This document shows, piece after piece, positions 32,146 to 43,699 of a DNA stretch of 64,000 nucleotides. The stretch lies in the NCBI GenBank assembly GCA_047967505.1, contig CM106539.1; one strand, given 5' to 3'. The notes below the pieces were generated by a model. It had not been told where the DNA came from, ran no database searches, and was given only the letters and a program-made list of their open reading frames with translations. Both the position numbers and the translations under genes were made by a program. This stretch comes from Dipteris shenzhenensis (taxonomy: Eukaryota; Polypodiophyta; Polypodiopsida; Gleicheniales). Position 1 is the first letter of the stretch. Each line of letters starts with the position of its first letter.

Positions 32146-33370
32146 TTAGTCGTACCATTCACTGATGAGGAGCTCAGGGAAGCCCTCAAGGCCCTCCTAC
32201 CTTATGCGTGCCCTGGGGAGGATGGTTTGACTCCATCTTTCTAAAAGCATCTCCTCACCCCTCTTCGGATTTGATTGATCCCAAAGGGGGAGGACAGGAC
32301 CAACATTCTTTGGTGGATACTGATCACCTTGTTGGACACCCCTTACAAGATCTTAACTAAGGTCTTGCATTTGCCGTTGAGGCCTCATCTCGCTGATATC
32401 ATCCACGACACATAGACAAGTTTTATCCAAGAACGCAGCATCCTTGGACAATATCTTCAGCTTTTTGGAGGCAATGGATTCAGCACAAGACAAGCTTCGA
32501 TCTATCGCGATCCTTCTTTTGGATTTTGAGAAGGCTTATAACAAGGTGGAGTGGTCCATCTGGAGGTAGAGGATGGGCTTCTTGGAAAGAGAGTTTCAGG
32601 GGGTCTCAACTACATATGCAAGAAACACCAATCAGATGTTCATTAGTGACCACGCGAGAGAGTCCTTCTCTCTTTCTCACTCAACTCGGCAAGGCTGCCC
32701 CCTGGCCCTCTTTCTCTTCCTCTTTGTAGTAGAGACTTTGAGCTACTTTTTGTGTTCCTAGGAAGTAGGCCTCATTGGGATGCGGCTCCTGATCCGACGG
32801 GGATGTTCGGGTGGCTTGCTATACAATTTTGTGAGGGAGGGCAAAAGGTTCCCCTGCCAGCCACCCTTGTCGCCATCTGGCAAGATATCATTTACAACGT
32901 GCACGCCATATGGAAGCGCGGGACTCTAGATCTAGAGGGACCCCCGAAAGGCGGGAATGCTTTTGCAAGGCTTAGCCTACAGGTATCTTTATATCATCAT
33001 CGTGAGAGGCATTCACTGGTTGTACACACCTCCTTTCTAGCTATTGTTCCAACTTCCAAAGGACCCCTAGATAGTGAGCTGGGTTCTCAAAAAACAGGCC
33101 GGTTTTTCTAACAGCCAATGTGTCACTTCTACCTTCACCCATGATCAACTATGGATTGCTGATTTGTATGGTTGATTTTCAAGGTTCTTCTCCCTGGGGG
33201 AAAAAACGAAGCTACAAGTTGGTTGTAAGAATTGCTACATTTCCAGTTGTATGCTTTCATTCTAGCCAAATTTCTCATTTCCTTTCCAACCGTGTGTGCG
33301 TGCGTGCGTGTGTGTGTCTACACGCTTTTATATGTACATTTGTCTGAATGAAATATCTCGTTTACCCCAA

Positions 33371-33372
<2 letters not shown>
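32146..33372 (+). pseudogene. Old LINE L0, 3' part (RT relic)
   Basis: Continues the LINE cut at 23346. VVPFTDEELREALKALLPYA and GEDGLTPSF open the RT, followed in shifting frames by LIPKGE, ILTKVLHLPLRP, FEKAYNKVEW and TRQGCPLALFLFLFV. Many stops. The catalytic YADD was not found. The 3' end (gaatgaaatatctcgtttaccccAAAA) runs into a (GT)n tract at 33373. Confidence 0.75.

Positions 33373-33404
<32 letters not shown>
33373..33404. repeat. (GT)16 at the L0 3' end
   Basis: Dinucleotide tract directly after the L0 A-run, before fragment L0b. Confidence 0.95.
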
Positions 33405-33406
<2 letters not shown>

Positions 33407-33484
33407 CTGTCCTTTTTTCTTTGGGACTGCTTTTTTACTATAATGACAACTGGATTTCACCACCCAAAAAAAAAAAGTGAGTGA

Positions 33485-33537
<53 letters not shown>
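33405..33537 (+). pseudogene. L0b: ~75-bp LINE 3' end plus (GT)n
   Basis: A severely 5'-truncated LINE 3' end (33405-33477) resembling the A/B tails (acaactggatttcacc then an A-run), followed by GTGA repeats and (GT)~24 to 33537. It has (GT)n on both sides. Confidence 0.65.
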
Positions 33538-34442
33538 GGGAGGTTGCTTTGTTGAAGGAGTATACTTTGCTTCTCGAGGTTTTTATGAAGTGCACTTTTT
33601 GGATGCCTCGTATCGTCAGCAAATATTGGAGATGTCCCCTCTATTCTATGGCAGACAAATGGTGCATGTCATGCCATGGTCGCCAAATAAGGATTATCAC
33701 GGTCTCATTCGACATCACTGCCCTGTATGGGTTGAGGTAGTGGACTTTCCGGATTATATGAGGGCTGAGTTACCAAGTCTGGCAGCTACTTTGGGGCAAG
33801 TTGTATGCCCACCCCGTCCTTCGGGTAATCGAAATCGGTTTTGTGTTCTTTGGGATACATCACCCAACCCCCCCTTCCATTGCGGTAGAGGTGGAGGATG
33901 TTCCCTTGGGCAAAAAATATTTTGATTTGAAATGGGGAGTATTTGCAGGTGCTTGCTTCACATGTCATAAGTTCGGCCACCTAGCCTCACAGTGCCCTGC
34001 AGTCCTGCATCAGCTCCCACCTACAGCTATTGCTCCTGAAAATACTTCCCCTCCAACTTATGGTCTGGGGCCTAAGGCTATGCCTAGCAAGTTGGGTGAT
34101 GTGGCATCTAAATCTGTCCCTCTCAAAGAAAATGTGGTTCAGGTTTCAGCCAAGCAAAAGGATAAGGGAAAGGGCAAAATTTCAGAATCTCCTGCCTCTC
34201 CCCAAGGTGCCTGGCAGCAACCCAAAAAGGTATTTGCGCTCAAGCAACGACTGTTACAATCTCGCCATTGGGATGCCTCTACTTCCACCCCTGGTCAGGC
34301 CTCTACCCCTGCTGAAAGCCTCACTTCTCAACTGTGGGTTGATGTGCTCAAGAAGGGCATCCCTGTATGTGACAATGATGAGGATTATAGAGCCAATGAT
34401 CCAGGAGGCCAGGTGGACCTCGATGTCATGGCTGAGGCCTGA
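33538..34442 (+). pseudogene. LINE A ORF1 (DUF4283-like, CCHC), partial
   Basis: Gag-like RNA-binding protein. FASRGFYEVHFLDASYRQQI...PLFYGRQMVHVMPW is the DUF4283-like RNA-binding fold. VWVEVVDFP follows, then CFTCHKFGHLASQC, a C-x2-C-x4-H-x4-C knuckle at ~33955-33997. The N-terminus is lost to truncation. A C-run near 33862-33873 causes a frameshift. Stop at 34440-34442. Its role in intact relatives is LINE RNP formation. Confidence 0.82.
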
Positions 34443-34490
34443 CAACTTATACTTTTACTATGCTTTTTGGTTCGGCTGTACATATCTTCT

Positions 34491-35483
34491 ATGTCTACTT
34501 CAATCACTTGTATTACATACAATGTTCAAGGTCTTTGTAATGTCAATAAGTGGAGACTTTTTTGGCACTATGTACATAGAATGCACCCCGATGTAATTTC
34601 TTTACAGGAACACAACCAACACTTCTTGGCTGGCCAGCAAGGCCACTTTGCTGGTTATGACATATTTTATGCTGGTACAATGCACTTTTCGGGGATATGC
34701 ATGCTGGTGAAACATGATATGCAGCCCACGGTTGCTTACAATGACCCCCAGGGTCACTCGATGGTGATCAGATGCATCTATCATGCTGATCTTTATGAAA
34801 TACCATCTGTCTATGCCTCTCAAACTTTTGCGACAAGAGCTCGAATGTGGGCCTCCCTCAAACAATATCCATGGCTGTCTAATGCCTTTTTGTGTGGAGA
34901 CTTTAATAACTCGCCTGCCATCCAAGACAACACCACTCATCGTTCTCACATGATCCCCAATGAGCTTCGACATTGGGAGGATATGCTTTCTTTCTTGCAT
35001 GCAGAAGATTTATGGCTCTCAACAAGGGATAGAGATATGGGCTATACATACCGTCACAATGCCTTTACTCATTACTGGGCTCCACTTAACAGATGGTATT
35101 TGTTGCATGCTCAGCAGTATGCTAGTTTCACATCTGCACTATGGGTTGATCATTCCCTCTTGCTATCCGATCACTTTCCAGTATGCTTGACATTATCTAT
35201 ACAACATCTGACAGATGATATGCCTTTTTTTGGTCGTCGCCTACTCCATGTTAATAGTGCTTATTTGCTTCATCAACAATTTCAGAACATGGTGAAAGTG
35301 GCTGTCCGTCCCCTCCTCTTACATGCTCAGGAGGACATGGATTTTGCTTGGATCAGTCTTGCCCATCATTTGCAGGCTGTTATTCAAGATTATGGACGGA
35401 ATTACATGGGAAACCTCAGGCTTAAGCTGAAATGGGCTCAATCCCACAAGCAACAAATATTTCTAATCTGCTCTTATAGGTAG
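34491..35483 (+). pseudogene. LINE A ORF2 endonuclease domain (amber-terminated)
   Basis: ATG at 34491, 49 bases after ORF1. APE-type endonuclease with TYNVQGL (Asn), SLQEHNQH (Glu), a CGDFNNSP catalytic Asp/Asn box, and LSDHFPV (Asp-His) near the end. The frame continues into RT but is stopped by TAG at 35481-35483, where copy B has CAG. It would nick target DNA to prime reverse transcription. Confidence 0.85.
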
Positions 35484-38304
35484 CTCACCTCCTCTGAACA
35501 GGATTCTTGTGCTTATGCCGTTCATATCATCCATCAAAATGATCTTCGCAAATTAAAGAAGTGGCAAATCCGAGCTCGCATGAGACCCCTTTTGGATAAA
35601 GGTTGCTCCTCCAAAGCCTTCTTTAAAAGCCTGCATGCGGATAGGCGAAAGGAGGATATTTGCAGGATCAAGCAAGATGATGGCACCTGGACCACCTCCA
35701 AATCAGATTTGGAATCGCAATGCTCTAGTCATTTCCAGCATCTCTTTTCTCCTCAGCCTGATCATTCAATGCAAGTGAATGCAGCTAGGTCTCAATTTCT
35801 TATGCATGTTCAGCCTATATTGTCTCCGGAACAGGCTCATGCATTGGAGCAGCCCTTTATGCTTAATGAACTGGATGATGCTTTGAGTCATTTACGTAAA
35901 GGCAGCTCTCCTAGTTGGGATGGATTGATTGTTGAATTTTTCCGTGCATTTTGGGGTGAACTCAAGAACACTATGCTTCTTATGATCAATGATGCTTGGG
36001 CAGAACAATCTCTTCCTCCTTCTTGGAAACATGGCCTTGTCAAATTGATCCCCAAAAAGGTTGTGTGAGACAATGGCTGATTGGCAGCCCATATCTCTTA
36101 TGCCAGTCATTTACAAACTCATTGCCAAAACGACTGTCCTCAGGGTTCGATTTATCTTGCAAGGACTTCATCCCAGGCAGTATGGGTTTCTTCCAAGAAG
36201 ACAGATTACTGACAATATCTCCAATGCTTTGCTTGCAATTGAGTATGCCAAATATTCTAAACAAGATGTTCTCATTCTGCAAGTGGACATTGCGAAAGCA
36301 TTTGATACTGTCCATTGGGATTTTATTTCTCAGACTATACATAAATTGGGATTTGGCCCTCGGCTGGTCCATATTATTTACTGGTTCTATTCTCATGCCA
36401 CCGCACAGTGTTTGCTTGGTGGTGGGTTGTCAAGAACATGGACTATGACCCGCTCAGTGAGACAGGGTTGCCCTCTTAGTTCGCTACTGTATGCCATTGC
36501 TACTCATCCGTTATTGTTGCATATAGACCATCTTGCAGATACAGGGCAGCTTCATGGCTTGCAAATTCCAGTGGCACATCCGTTTCTTGCACAGGCAAAT
36601 GCTGATGATTCATATTTCATGCCCACGAATTCTCAAAATGATCTTTCTCATTTGATGCATACTCTGAATGATTTTGGCATAGCTCCTGGACTGCATATTA
36701 ACTTTCAGAAATCAAATCTTCTAGCATTGAAAGAAGCTAATTGGCATGCACTTCTCTGGCCAGGCCACATTATCTCTTCCCATACTATTGTGAGGCATTT
36801 AGGGTATCCCATTGGCTGGAATATCACCCCTCAACAACAGCTCAAATGGGTGCTTCAAAAGATAAACAAGAAGCTGGAATACTGGCATTTGTCCACTTGG
36901 CCTCTACATGTTCGACTTCGGATAGTACAGTCTATCATTATGGCATATGTGCAATTTTATCTGCCTCTTCTTCCCTGGTCTTTTAAGCATTTGGCTTCCT
37001 ATATGTCCCAGGCTATGGAGATATTTTGGAAAAGCAAATCTCATAAAAAGGCTTTGCGACTACTTCCCATGCAGTCTGTTTGTTCTCCTAAGACTCATGG
37101 GGGACTGAATATTCTCAATCTTCAGTTTCATATGTTGGCAAGAAAGAGCACTATGATTGCTGATTTTTTTCAGCAAAAACAGCCATGGGCTATTATGCTA
37201 GCAGCTATGTGTGGAAACATGACGTCCCATGCATATGGGCATTGGATTACAGATCACTAGGAAGCAGTAATGACCACATTTCAGGAGAAAATTCCTAGTT
37301 GTCCCATTTCTACTGCTTTTATTCATGATTGGAAGAGAATTCTCTCTTATGCTAAATGGTCAGGTGCTTCTTCCCATCATGGTAATTCTCTTCGCTTGGA
37401 AAGCATCCATTGGAGCAAGGTGTTTGAATCGCCTCTTGCTTTACAGGCTCCTATTAAAGCATATAATCTTATGAAATTGGGCATAAGATTTGTCGGAGAT
37501 GTTGTGGATCAACATGGTTATGTGCTTTCATTTCCACAAGCTTGCAGGACATTCCCCTTGGGTCTGCATCATAGGCCCATTTGGAGAATACTTACAACTA
37601 TGTTGCAGCCATTTGTTCCTGTTCCTCCACTGTTTGTACAGGACAGATTACTGGACTGGAATTTGACTTCCTTATCTCCCGCCACCTGTTCACTTTCAAT
37701 GCACAATCTGGCCTCCTCGATGGTCTACAGATTTCTTCTTCCACTGCCATGGATTGATAAGCATGCCAACACTCTTTGGAATTTGGATAGGCCTTTATCT
37801 TGGTGGCAATCACAACTCAAGAAATTTTGGAAAGCTAAATTGCCATTGAAACAGAGGCTTTTCTTTTGGAGATGTATAGTGGGAGCTTTCTCCATTGGGG
37901 TGAAATTGGCAGCACGTCGCATTGCTTCCCCTTCCTGCCCCCGTTGCTCTCATCACCGTGAGACAGTTCCCCATTTGTTATGGTCCTGCCCGCACTCTCA
38001 GATATTGATCACTCATGTCTCGCATTTGCTGCGGCTTCGGTTTCCCTCTATCAGATTCGAGAAACTCTTCTGGATGTTTGGATGCTCCTCATCTCAGATG
38101 TCTCCATTCCTCCTTTTCTTTCACTGGGCTCGTTTTTGGGTACTATGGACTATTTGGACACAAAGATTGCATTCTAGGATGGGACAACAGTTTCCTCAGG
38201 CATATGCTTTCTTCAGAATGTCCCTCAAGCAATCTTTATATGATAGTTATGCTGCGAGGGACTTGGATGCTACTAGCCTTGAAGTGTTTTCTGACTGTTT
38301 TTGA
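35484..38304 (+). pseudogene. LINE A ORF2 reverse transcriptase and C-terminus
   Basis: RT fingers (SWDGLIVEFF), LIPKK, YGFLPRRQITDN, VDIAKAFDTVHWDF (catalytic Asp), RQGCPLSSLLYA, then A-N-A-D-D at 36595-36609, where the Tyr of YADD is Asn. Thumb and connection follow, then a zf-RVT finger (CPRC...ETVPHLLWSCPHS) at ~37935-37998, ending at 38304. Disabled by a two-base deletion at ~36055 and TAG at 37258. Confidence 0.85.
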
Positions 38305-38398
38305 GTTCTTCCATTAGGCTCTCTTTTGGAGTCTAATGTCATGTACATTGATTTCATGTTAATAATATAGTTACTGGTTTCACCAAAAAAAAAAAAAA

Positions 38399-38415
38399 GT
38401 GTGTGTGTGTGTGTG
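38399..38415. repeat. (GT)n joint between LINE A and LINE B
   Basis: Directly after the LINE A A-run (38385-38398) and directly before the 5'-truncated start of LINE B. Confidence 0.95.
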
Positions 38416-41400
38416 GACCTCGTCGTCTACTCCATATTAACAGTGCTTATTTGCTTCATCAACAATTTCAGGATATGGTGAGAGTGGCTGTCCGCCCCCT
38501 CCTCTTACATGCTCAGGAGGATATGGACTTTGCTTGGATCAGTCTTGCACATCGCCTGCAGGCTGTTATTAGAGATTATGGACGAAGTCACATGGAGAAC
38601 CTCAAGCTTAAGCTGAAATGGGCTCAATCTCACAAGCAACAAATGGATGTAATCAGCTCTTATAGGCAGCTCACTTCCTCTAAACAGGATTCTTGGGCTT
38701 TCATATCATCCATCAAAATGATCTTCGCAAATTAAAGAAGTGGCAAATCCGAGCTCGCATGAAACCCCTTTTGGATAAGGGTTGCTCCTCCAAGGCCTTC
38801 TTTAAAAGTTTGCATGCGGATCGGCAAAAGGAGGACATTTGCAGGATCAAGCAGGATGATGGCACCTGGACCACCTCCAAATCAGAATTGGAATCGCAAT
38901 GCTCTAGTCATTTTCAGCATCTCTTTTCTCCTCAACCTGATTATTCGATGCAAGTGAATGCAGCTAGGTCTCAATTTCTTATGCATGTTCAGCCTATATT
39001 GTCTTGGGAACAGGCTCATGCATTGGAGCAGCCATTTATGCTTAATGAAATGGATGATGCTTTGAGTCATTTACGTAAAGGCAGCTCCCCTGGTTGGGAT
39101 GGATTGACTGTTGAATTTTTCCTTGCATTTTGGGATGATCTCAAGGACACTCTTCTTCTTATGGTCAATCATGCTTGGGTAGAACAATCTCTTCCTCCTT
39201 CTTGGAAGCATGGCCTTGTCAAATTGATCCCAAAAAAAAGGTTGTGTGAGACAATGGCTGATTGGCAGCCCATATCTCTTATGCCAGTCATTTACAAACT
39301 CATTGCCAAGATGATTGTCCTTAGGGTTCGATTTATCTTGCAGGCAGGACTTCATCCCAGGCAGTATGGGTTTGTTCCCAAAAGGCAGATTACTGAAAAT
39401 ATCTCCAATGTTTTGCTTGCAATTGAGTATGCCAAATATTCTAAACAAGATGTTCTCATTCTGCAAGTGGACATTGCGAAAGCATTTCATACTGTCCATT
39501 GGGATTTTATTTCTCAGACTATGCATAAATTGGGATTTGGCCCTCGGCCGGTTCATGTTATTTACTGGTTGTATTCTCATGCCACTGCGCAGTGCCTGCT
39601 TGGCAAAGGGTTGTCAAGGACATGGACTATGACCCGGTCAATGAGACAGGGATGCCCTCTTAGTGCGCTATTGTATGCCATTGCTACTCATCGGTTAATG
39701 TTGCATATGGACCATCTTGCAGATACTGGGCAGCTTCATGGCTTGCAAATTCCAAGTGCACAACCGTTTCTTGCACAGGCATATGCTGATGATTCATATT
39801 TTATGCCCAGGAATTCTCAACGTGACCTCTCTCATTTGATGCATACTTTGGATGATTTTGGCACAGCTCCTGGCCTGCATATCAACTTTCAGAAATCGAA
39901 TCTTCTAGCTTTGAAAGAAGCTGATTGGCATGCACTTCTGTGGCCAAGCCACATTATTTCTTCCCATACCAATGTGAGGCATCTAGGGTATCCCATTGGC
40001 TGGAATATTACCCCTCAACAACAGCTTGAATGGGTGCTTCAAAAGATTAACAAGAAGCTGGAATATTGGCACATGTCAACTTGGCCTTTACATGTTCGAC
40101 TTCGGATAGTGCAATCTATCATTATGGCATATGTACAATTTTATTTGCCTCTTCTTCACTGGTCTTTTAAGCATTTGGCTTCCTATATGTCCCAGGCTAT
40201 GGAGATATTTTGGAAAAGTAAATCTCACAAGAAGGCTTTGCGACTACTTCCCATGCAGTCTGTTTGTTCTCCTAAGACTCATGGGGGACTGAATATTCTC
40301 AATCTTCGGTTTCATATGTTGGCAAGAAAGAGCACTATGATTGCTGATTTTTTTCAGCAAAAACAGCCATGGGCTATTATGTTAGCAGCTATGTGAGGAA
40401 ACATGAAGTCTCACGCATATGGGCATTGGATTACAGATCACTAGGAAGCAGTAATGACTACATTTCAGGGGAAAATTCCTGGCTGTCGTGTTTCTGCTGC
40501 TTTTATTCATGATTGGAAGAGAATTCTCTTTTCTGCTAAATGGTCAGGAGCTTCCTCCCATCATGGTAATTCTCTTCGTTTTAAAAGTATCCATTGGAGC
40601 AAGGTGTTTGATTCGCCACTTGCTTTACAAGCACCTATTAAACCATATAATCTTATGAAATTGGGCATAGGATTTGTCGAAGATGTGGTGGATCAACATG
40701 GTTAGGTGCTTTCATTTCCACAAGCTTGTAGGACATTCCCCTTGGGTCTGCATCATAGGCCCATTTGGAGGCTACTTACATCTATGTTGCAGCCTTTTGT
40801 TCCTGTTCCTCCGTTGTTTGTACAGGACAGATTACTGGACTGGAATCTGACTTCCTTGTCTCCTGCTACCAGTTCACTTTCAATGCATAATTTGACATCC
40901 TCGATGGTCTACAGATTTCTTCTTCCACCGCCATGCATTGATAAGCATGCCAACACTCTTTGGAATTTGAATAGGCCTTTATCTTGGTGGCAATCAAAAC
41001 TCAAGAAAATTTGGAAAGCTAAATTGCCATTGAAACAGAGGCTTTTCTTTTGGAGATGTATAGTGGGAGCTTTTTCCATTGGGGTGAATTAGAAGCACGT
41101 CATATTGCTTCCTCTTCCTGCCCCCGTTGCTCTCATCATCGTGAGACAGTTCCCCATTTGTTATGGTCTTGCCCGCACTCTCGGATATTGATCACTCATG
41201 TCTATCATTTGCTGCGGCTTCGGTTTCCCTCGATCAGATTCGGGAAACTCTTCTGGATGGATGCTTCTCATCTCAGATGTCTCCATTCCTCCTTTTCTTT
41301 CACTGGGCTCGTTTTTGGGTACTATGGACTATTTGGACACAGAGATGAGGATGGGACAACAGTTCCCTCATGCATATGCTTTCTTCAGAATGTCCCTCAA

Positions 41401-41565
41401 GCAATCTTTATATGATAGTTATGCTGTGAGAGATTTGGATGCTACTAGCCTTGAAGTGTTTTCTCACTGCTTTTGAGTGCTTACATTAGGCTCTCTTTTG
41501 GAGTCTAATGTCATGTACATTGATTTTATGTTAATTTTATAGTCACTGGTTTCACAAAAAAAAAA
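38416..41565 (+). mobile_element. LINE B: 5'-truncated close relative of A
   Basis: Starts within ORF2 after the endonuclease (RRLLHINSAYL, equivalent to A at ~35235) and ends with the same 3' UTR and a 10-11-base A-run, then (GT)n. RT keeps AYADDSYFM at ~39779-39805. Breaks are a frameshift near 38700, TGA at 40394, TAG at 40442 (shared with A) and TAG at 40703. A 567-codon RT frame is open from 38693 to 40396. Confidence 0.9.
38693..40396 (+). pseudogene. LINE B reverse transcriptase frame (567 aa)
   Basis: Longest open LINE RT in the window. KGCSSKAFFKSL, SPGWDGLTVEFF, LVKLIPKKR, YGFVPKRQITEN, VDIAKAFHTVHWDF (Asp-to-His at the residue normally D in FDT), RQGCPLSALLYA, AYADD with both catalytic Asp, then thumb. 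Ends at TGA where copy A has a Cys codon. C-terminal parts continue in other frames to ~41475 with the zf-RVT finger at ~41115. Confidence 0.85.
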
Positions 41566-41577
41566 GTGTGTGTGTGT
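41566..41577. repeat. (GT)6 joint between LINE B and LINE C
   Basis: A-run to 41565, then GTGTGTGTGTGT, then LINE C. Confidence 0.9.
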
Positions 41578-41836
41578 CGACCACCTCTTGGAAACTGTGG
41601 ACTCTATGGATAGACAAATCATAGAGTCTTTGGTGATCCTACTTTTCCATCTTTTGTTTTTTTCAAACGATCTTTGCGGCAATCGTTCTATGATTGCTTT
41701 CAGACTCGTTTGATTGATCATGATGTATATCTAGCTTATACTGAGATTTTTAGTTGAGTAGTAGTTAATCCACTTTGGAAGTAACTACGAATGTAATCAT
41801 TTCACAGAAATAAAATATTTCTTCTCACAAACAAAA
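41578..41836 (+). pseudogene. LINE C: short deletion derivative of D/G family
   Basis: The first ~15 bp (gaccacctcttgga) equal the start of copy D, then it jumps to the ORF2 C-terminal region (actgtggactctatgg...) and the 3' UTR with an A-rich end. About 1.5 kb present in D is missing. No coding function. Confidence 0.8.
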
Positions 41837-41844
41837 GTGTGTGT
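41837..41844. repeat. (GT)4 joint between LINE C and LINE D
   Basis: Short GT tract after aaacaaaa. Confidence 0.8.
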
Positions 41845-43659
41845 GGACCACCTCTTGGACATTGGCATGTTATACGGATTGGAAATTCCTGGAAGCCGTA
41901 GCATGATCGCTCAAGCATATGCTGATGATTCTTTCTTTACCCCGAAAAATACTCGGAGCAATCTCTCCATGATTATGCAGGCTCTTTCTACATATGGCTT
42001 CGCTGCTGGTCTTCGTGTCAATTTTCAAAAATTATTAGTCTTTTGTGGCTTGGGGAAATTGTTTCAACTTCTCAATTGATTCAACATCTTGGCTATCCTA
42101 TAGGTTGGGGGCTCACTCGTTCTCAACAAATTGATTGGGTGCTCACAAAGTTGAGGGCGAAACTTAAAATTGGAAGCTTGCAACTTGGCCATTACATGTT
42201 CGTTTGCGAATAACGCAATCCATTTTGATAGCATACATACAATTCTATCTGCCTCTCATCATGTTCACTAAGGCAGATCTGGTTTCCTTTATGTCTTCTA
42301 TCATGGAGATTTTCTGGTGTTCAAAAAATGGCAAGAAAAGTCTTAGATTACTCTCTATGCATCGTCTCTGCTCTCCAAAGATGCACAGGGGTCTGAACAT
42401 ACTCAATATTCAAATGCATACACTTGCTCACAGGGGGAAAATGATATTGCAGTTTATGCAAGAGGATCAGCCTTGGGCTTTCATGATCCGCTCTCCTTTG
42501 TTGCAGATTGATACTTCTGCTTTTGGGCAATGACAACCTACACAGTGGGATTTCCAATTTGGCTCTATTCAAGGGAAGATCAAAGGCTGCCCTTTTGTCT
42601 CTCGTTTGCTTCTTGATTGGAAGCATATTTTATCCCACTTGGAATGGAATGGCAGAGGTTCTTTGTCGGGAAATTCCTTGAGGGCTGAGAATATTTATTG
42701 GTCCAAAGTATTCCATCCTCCTTTGGCTATACAAGAACCCAAGCGTTCTTATTTTCTATCTTTCAAAGGCATTTCTTCTGTGGCGGATGTACTTCAGGAT
42801 GATGGCACTCTTTTATCTTTTTCCATGGTTGCTAGCAAATATGGTTTGGGAGCTCATTACCGTCCTTTATGCCATCAAATTTCAGAAATGCTTCAACCGT
42901 TCTTGCCAGTACCTCGTTTGGAACTTAAAAATAGGCTTGAGGATTGGATTCTACATTCTTCTTCCTCTTCAGCCCGTCCTTTGAAGCTCTCACATATCAC
43001 AGTGCCTTCTCTGTATAAAGTGTTATTACTTCCGCCTTGGATTTCTGACAGAGCAAATTTTGTTTGGCATATGGATCGCCCACTAAAGTGGTAGAGAAAG
43101 CGGCTATGTCTCCTTTGGCATTAAAAAGTCCCTCTTCGACAACAGCTTTTCCTTTGGCGAGTCCTACTTGACATTTTTCCATCTGAGCAGTTACTCGCGC
43201 ATAGACATATTGCTCCGGCTACTTTCCAGAGATGTCTACATTCTCATGAATCTGTGCTTCACATCTTCTGGCATTGTCCACACACTTGTGATTTCCTCAA
43301 CAGGGGCTTCGAGCGAGATTTCCTACTGTTACTTTTAGCAGGTTGTTCTGGTTGTTTGGTTTTCATCCAGCTAGACAGGGTTTTGATTTATTTTTTGTTT
43401 GGGTGCGCTACTAGTCACTGTGGACTCTATGGATGGACACAAATCATAGAGTTTTTGGTGATCCTACTTTTCCATCCTTTCTTTTTTTCAAACGATCTCT
43501 GGAGCAATCGTTATATGATTGCTTTCAGACTCATTTGATTGATCATGATGTATATACAGCTTATACTGAGATTTTCAGTTGAGTAGTAGTTACTCCACTT
43601 TTGAAGTAACTATGAATGTAATTATTTTACAGCAATGAATATTTCTTCTCACAAAAAAA

Positions 43660-43660
<1 letters not shown>
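41845..43660 (+). pseudogene. LINE D: 5'-truncated in RT palm
   Basis: Begins at the same base of the consensus as C (accacctcttgga, equivalent to G at ~59070). Contains QAYADDSFFTPKN (YADD intact), thumb, connection with TGA near 42531 and TAG near 43093, C-terminal finger region 43130-43300, the ORF2 end and a 3' UTR ending in eight A and (TG)n. Frameshifts near 42040 and 42165. Inactive. Confidence 0.85.

Positions 43661-43698
<38 letters not shown>
43661..43698. repeat. (TG)19 joint between LINE D and LINE E
   Basis: Perfect dinucleotide run after the LINE D A-run. Confidence 0.95.

Positions 43699-43699
<1 letters not shown>

Larger units (their letters stand above)
33538..38398 (+). 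mobile_element. LINE A: 5'-truncated, L1-like
   Basis: Begins inside ORF1 immediately after (GT)n and ends in a 14-base A-run followed by (GT)n. Contains the rest of ORF1, endonuclease, RT and C-terminal finger. Breaks include a frameshift in ORF1 (~33870), TAG at 35481, a two-base deletion near 36055 and TAG at 37258. RT has N-A-D-D instead of Y-A-D-D. About 95% identical to copy B by eye over their shared part. Confidence 0.9.

Noticed and set aside
33485-33740. Open frames reading long Cys-Val repeats
   Set aside because: They are translations of the (GT)n tract; only the LINE part after 33538 is meaningful.
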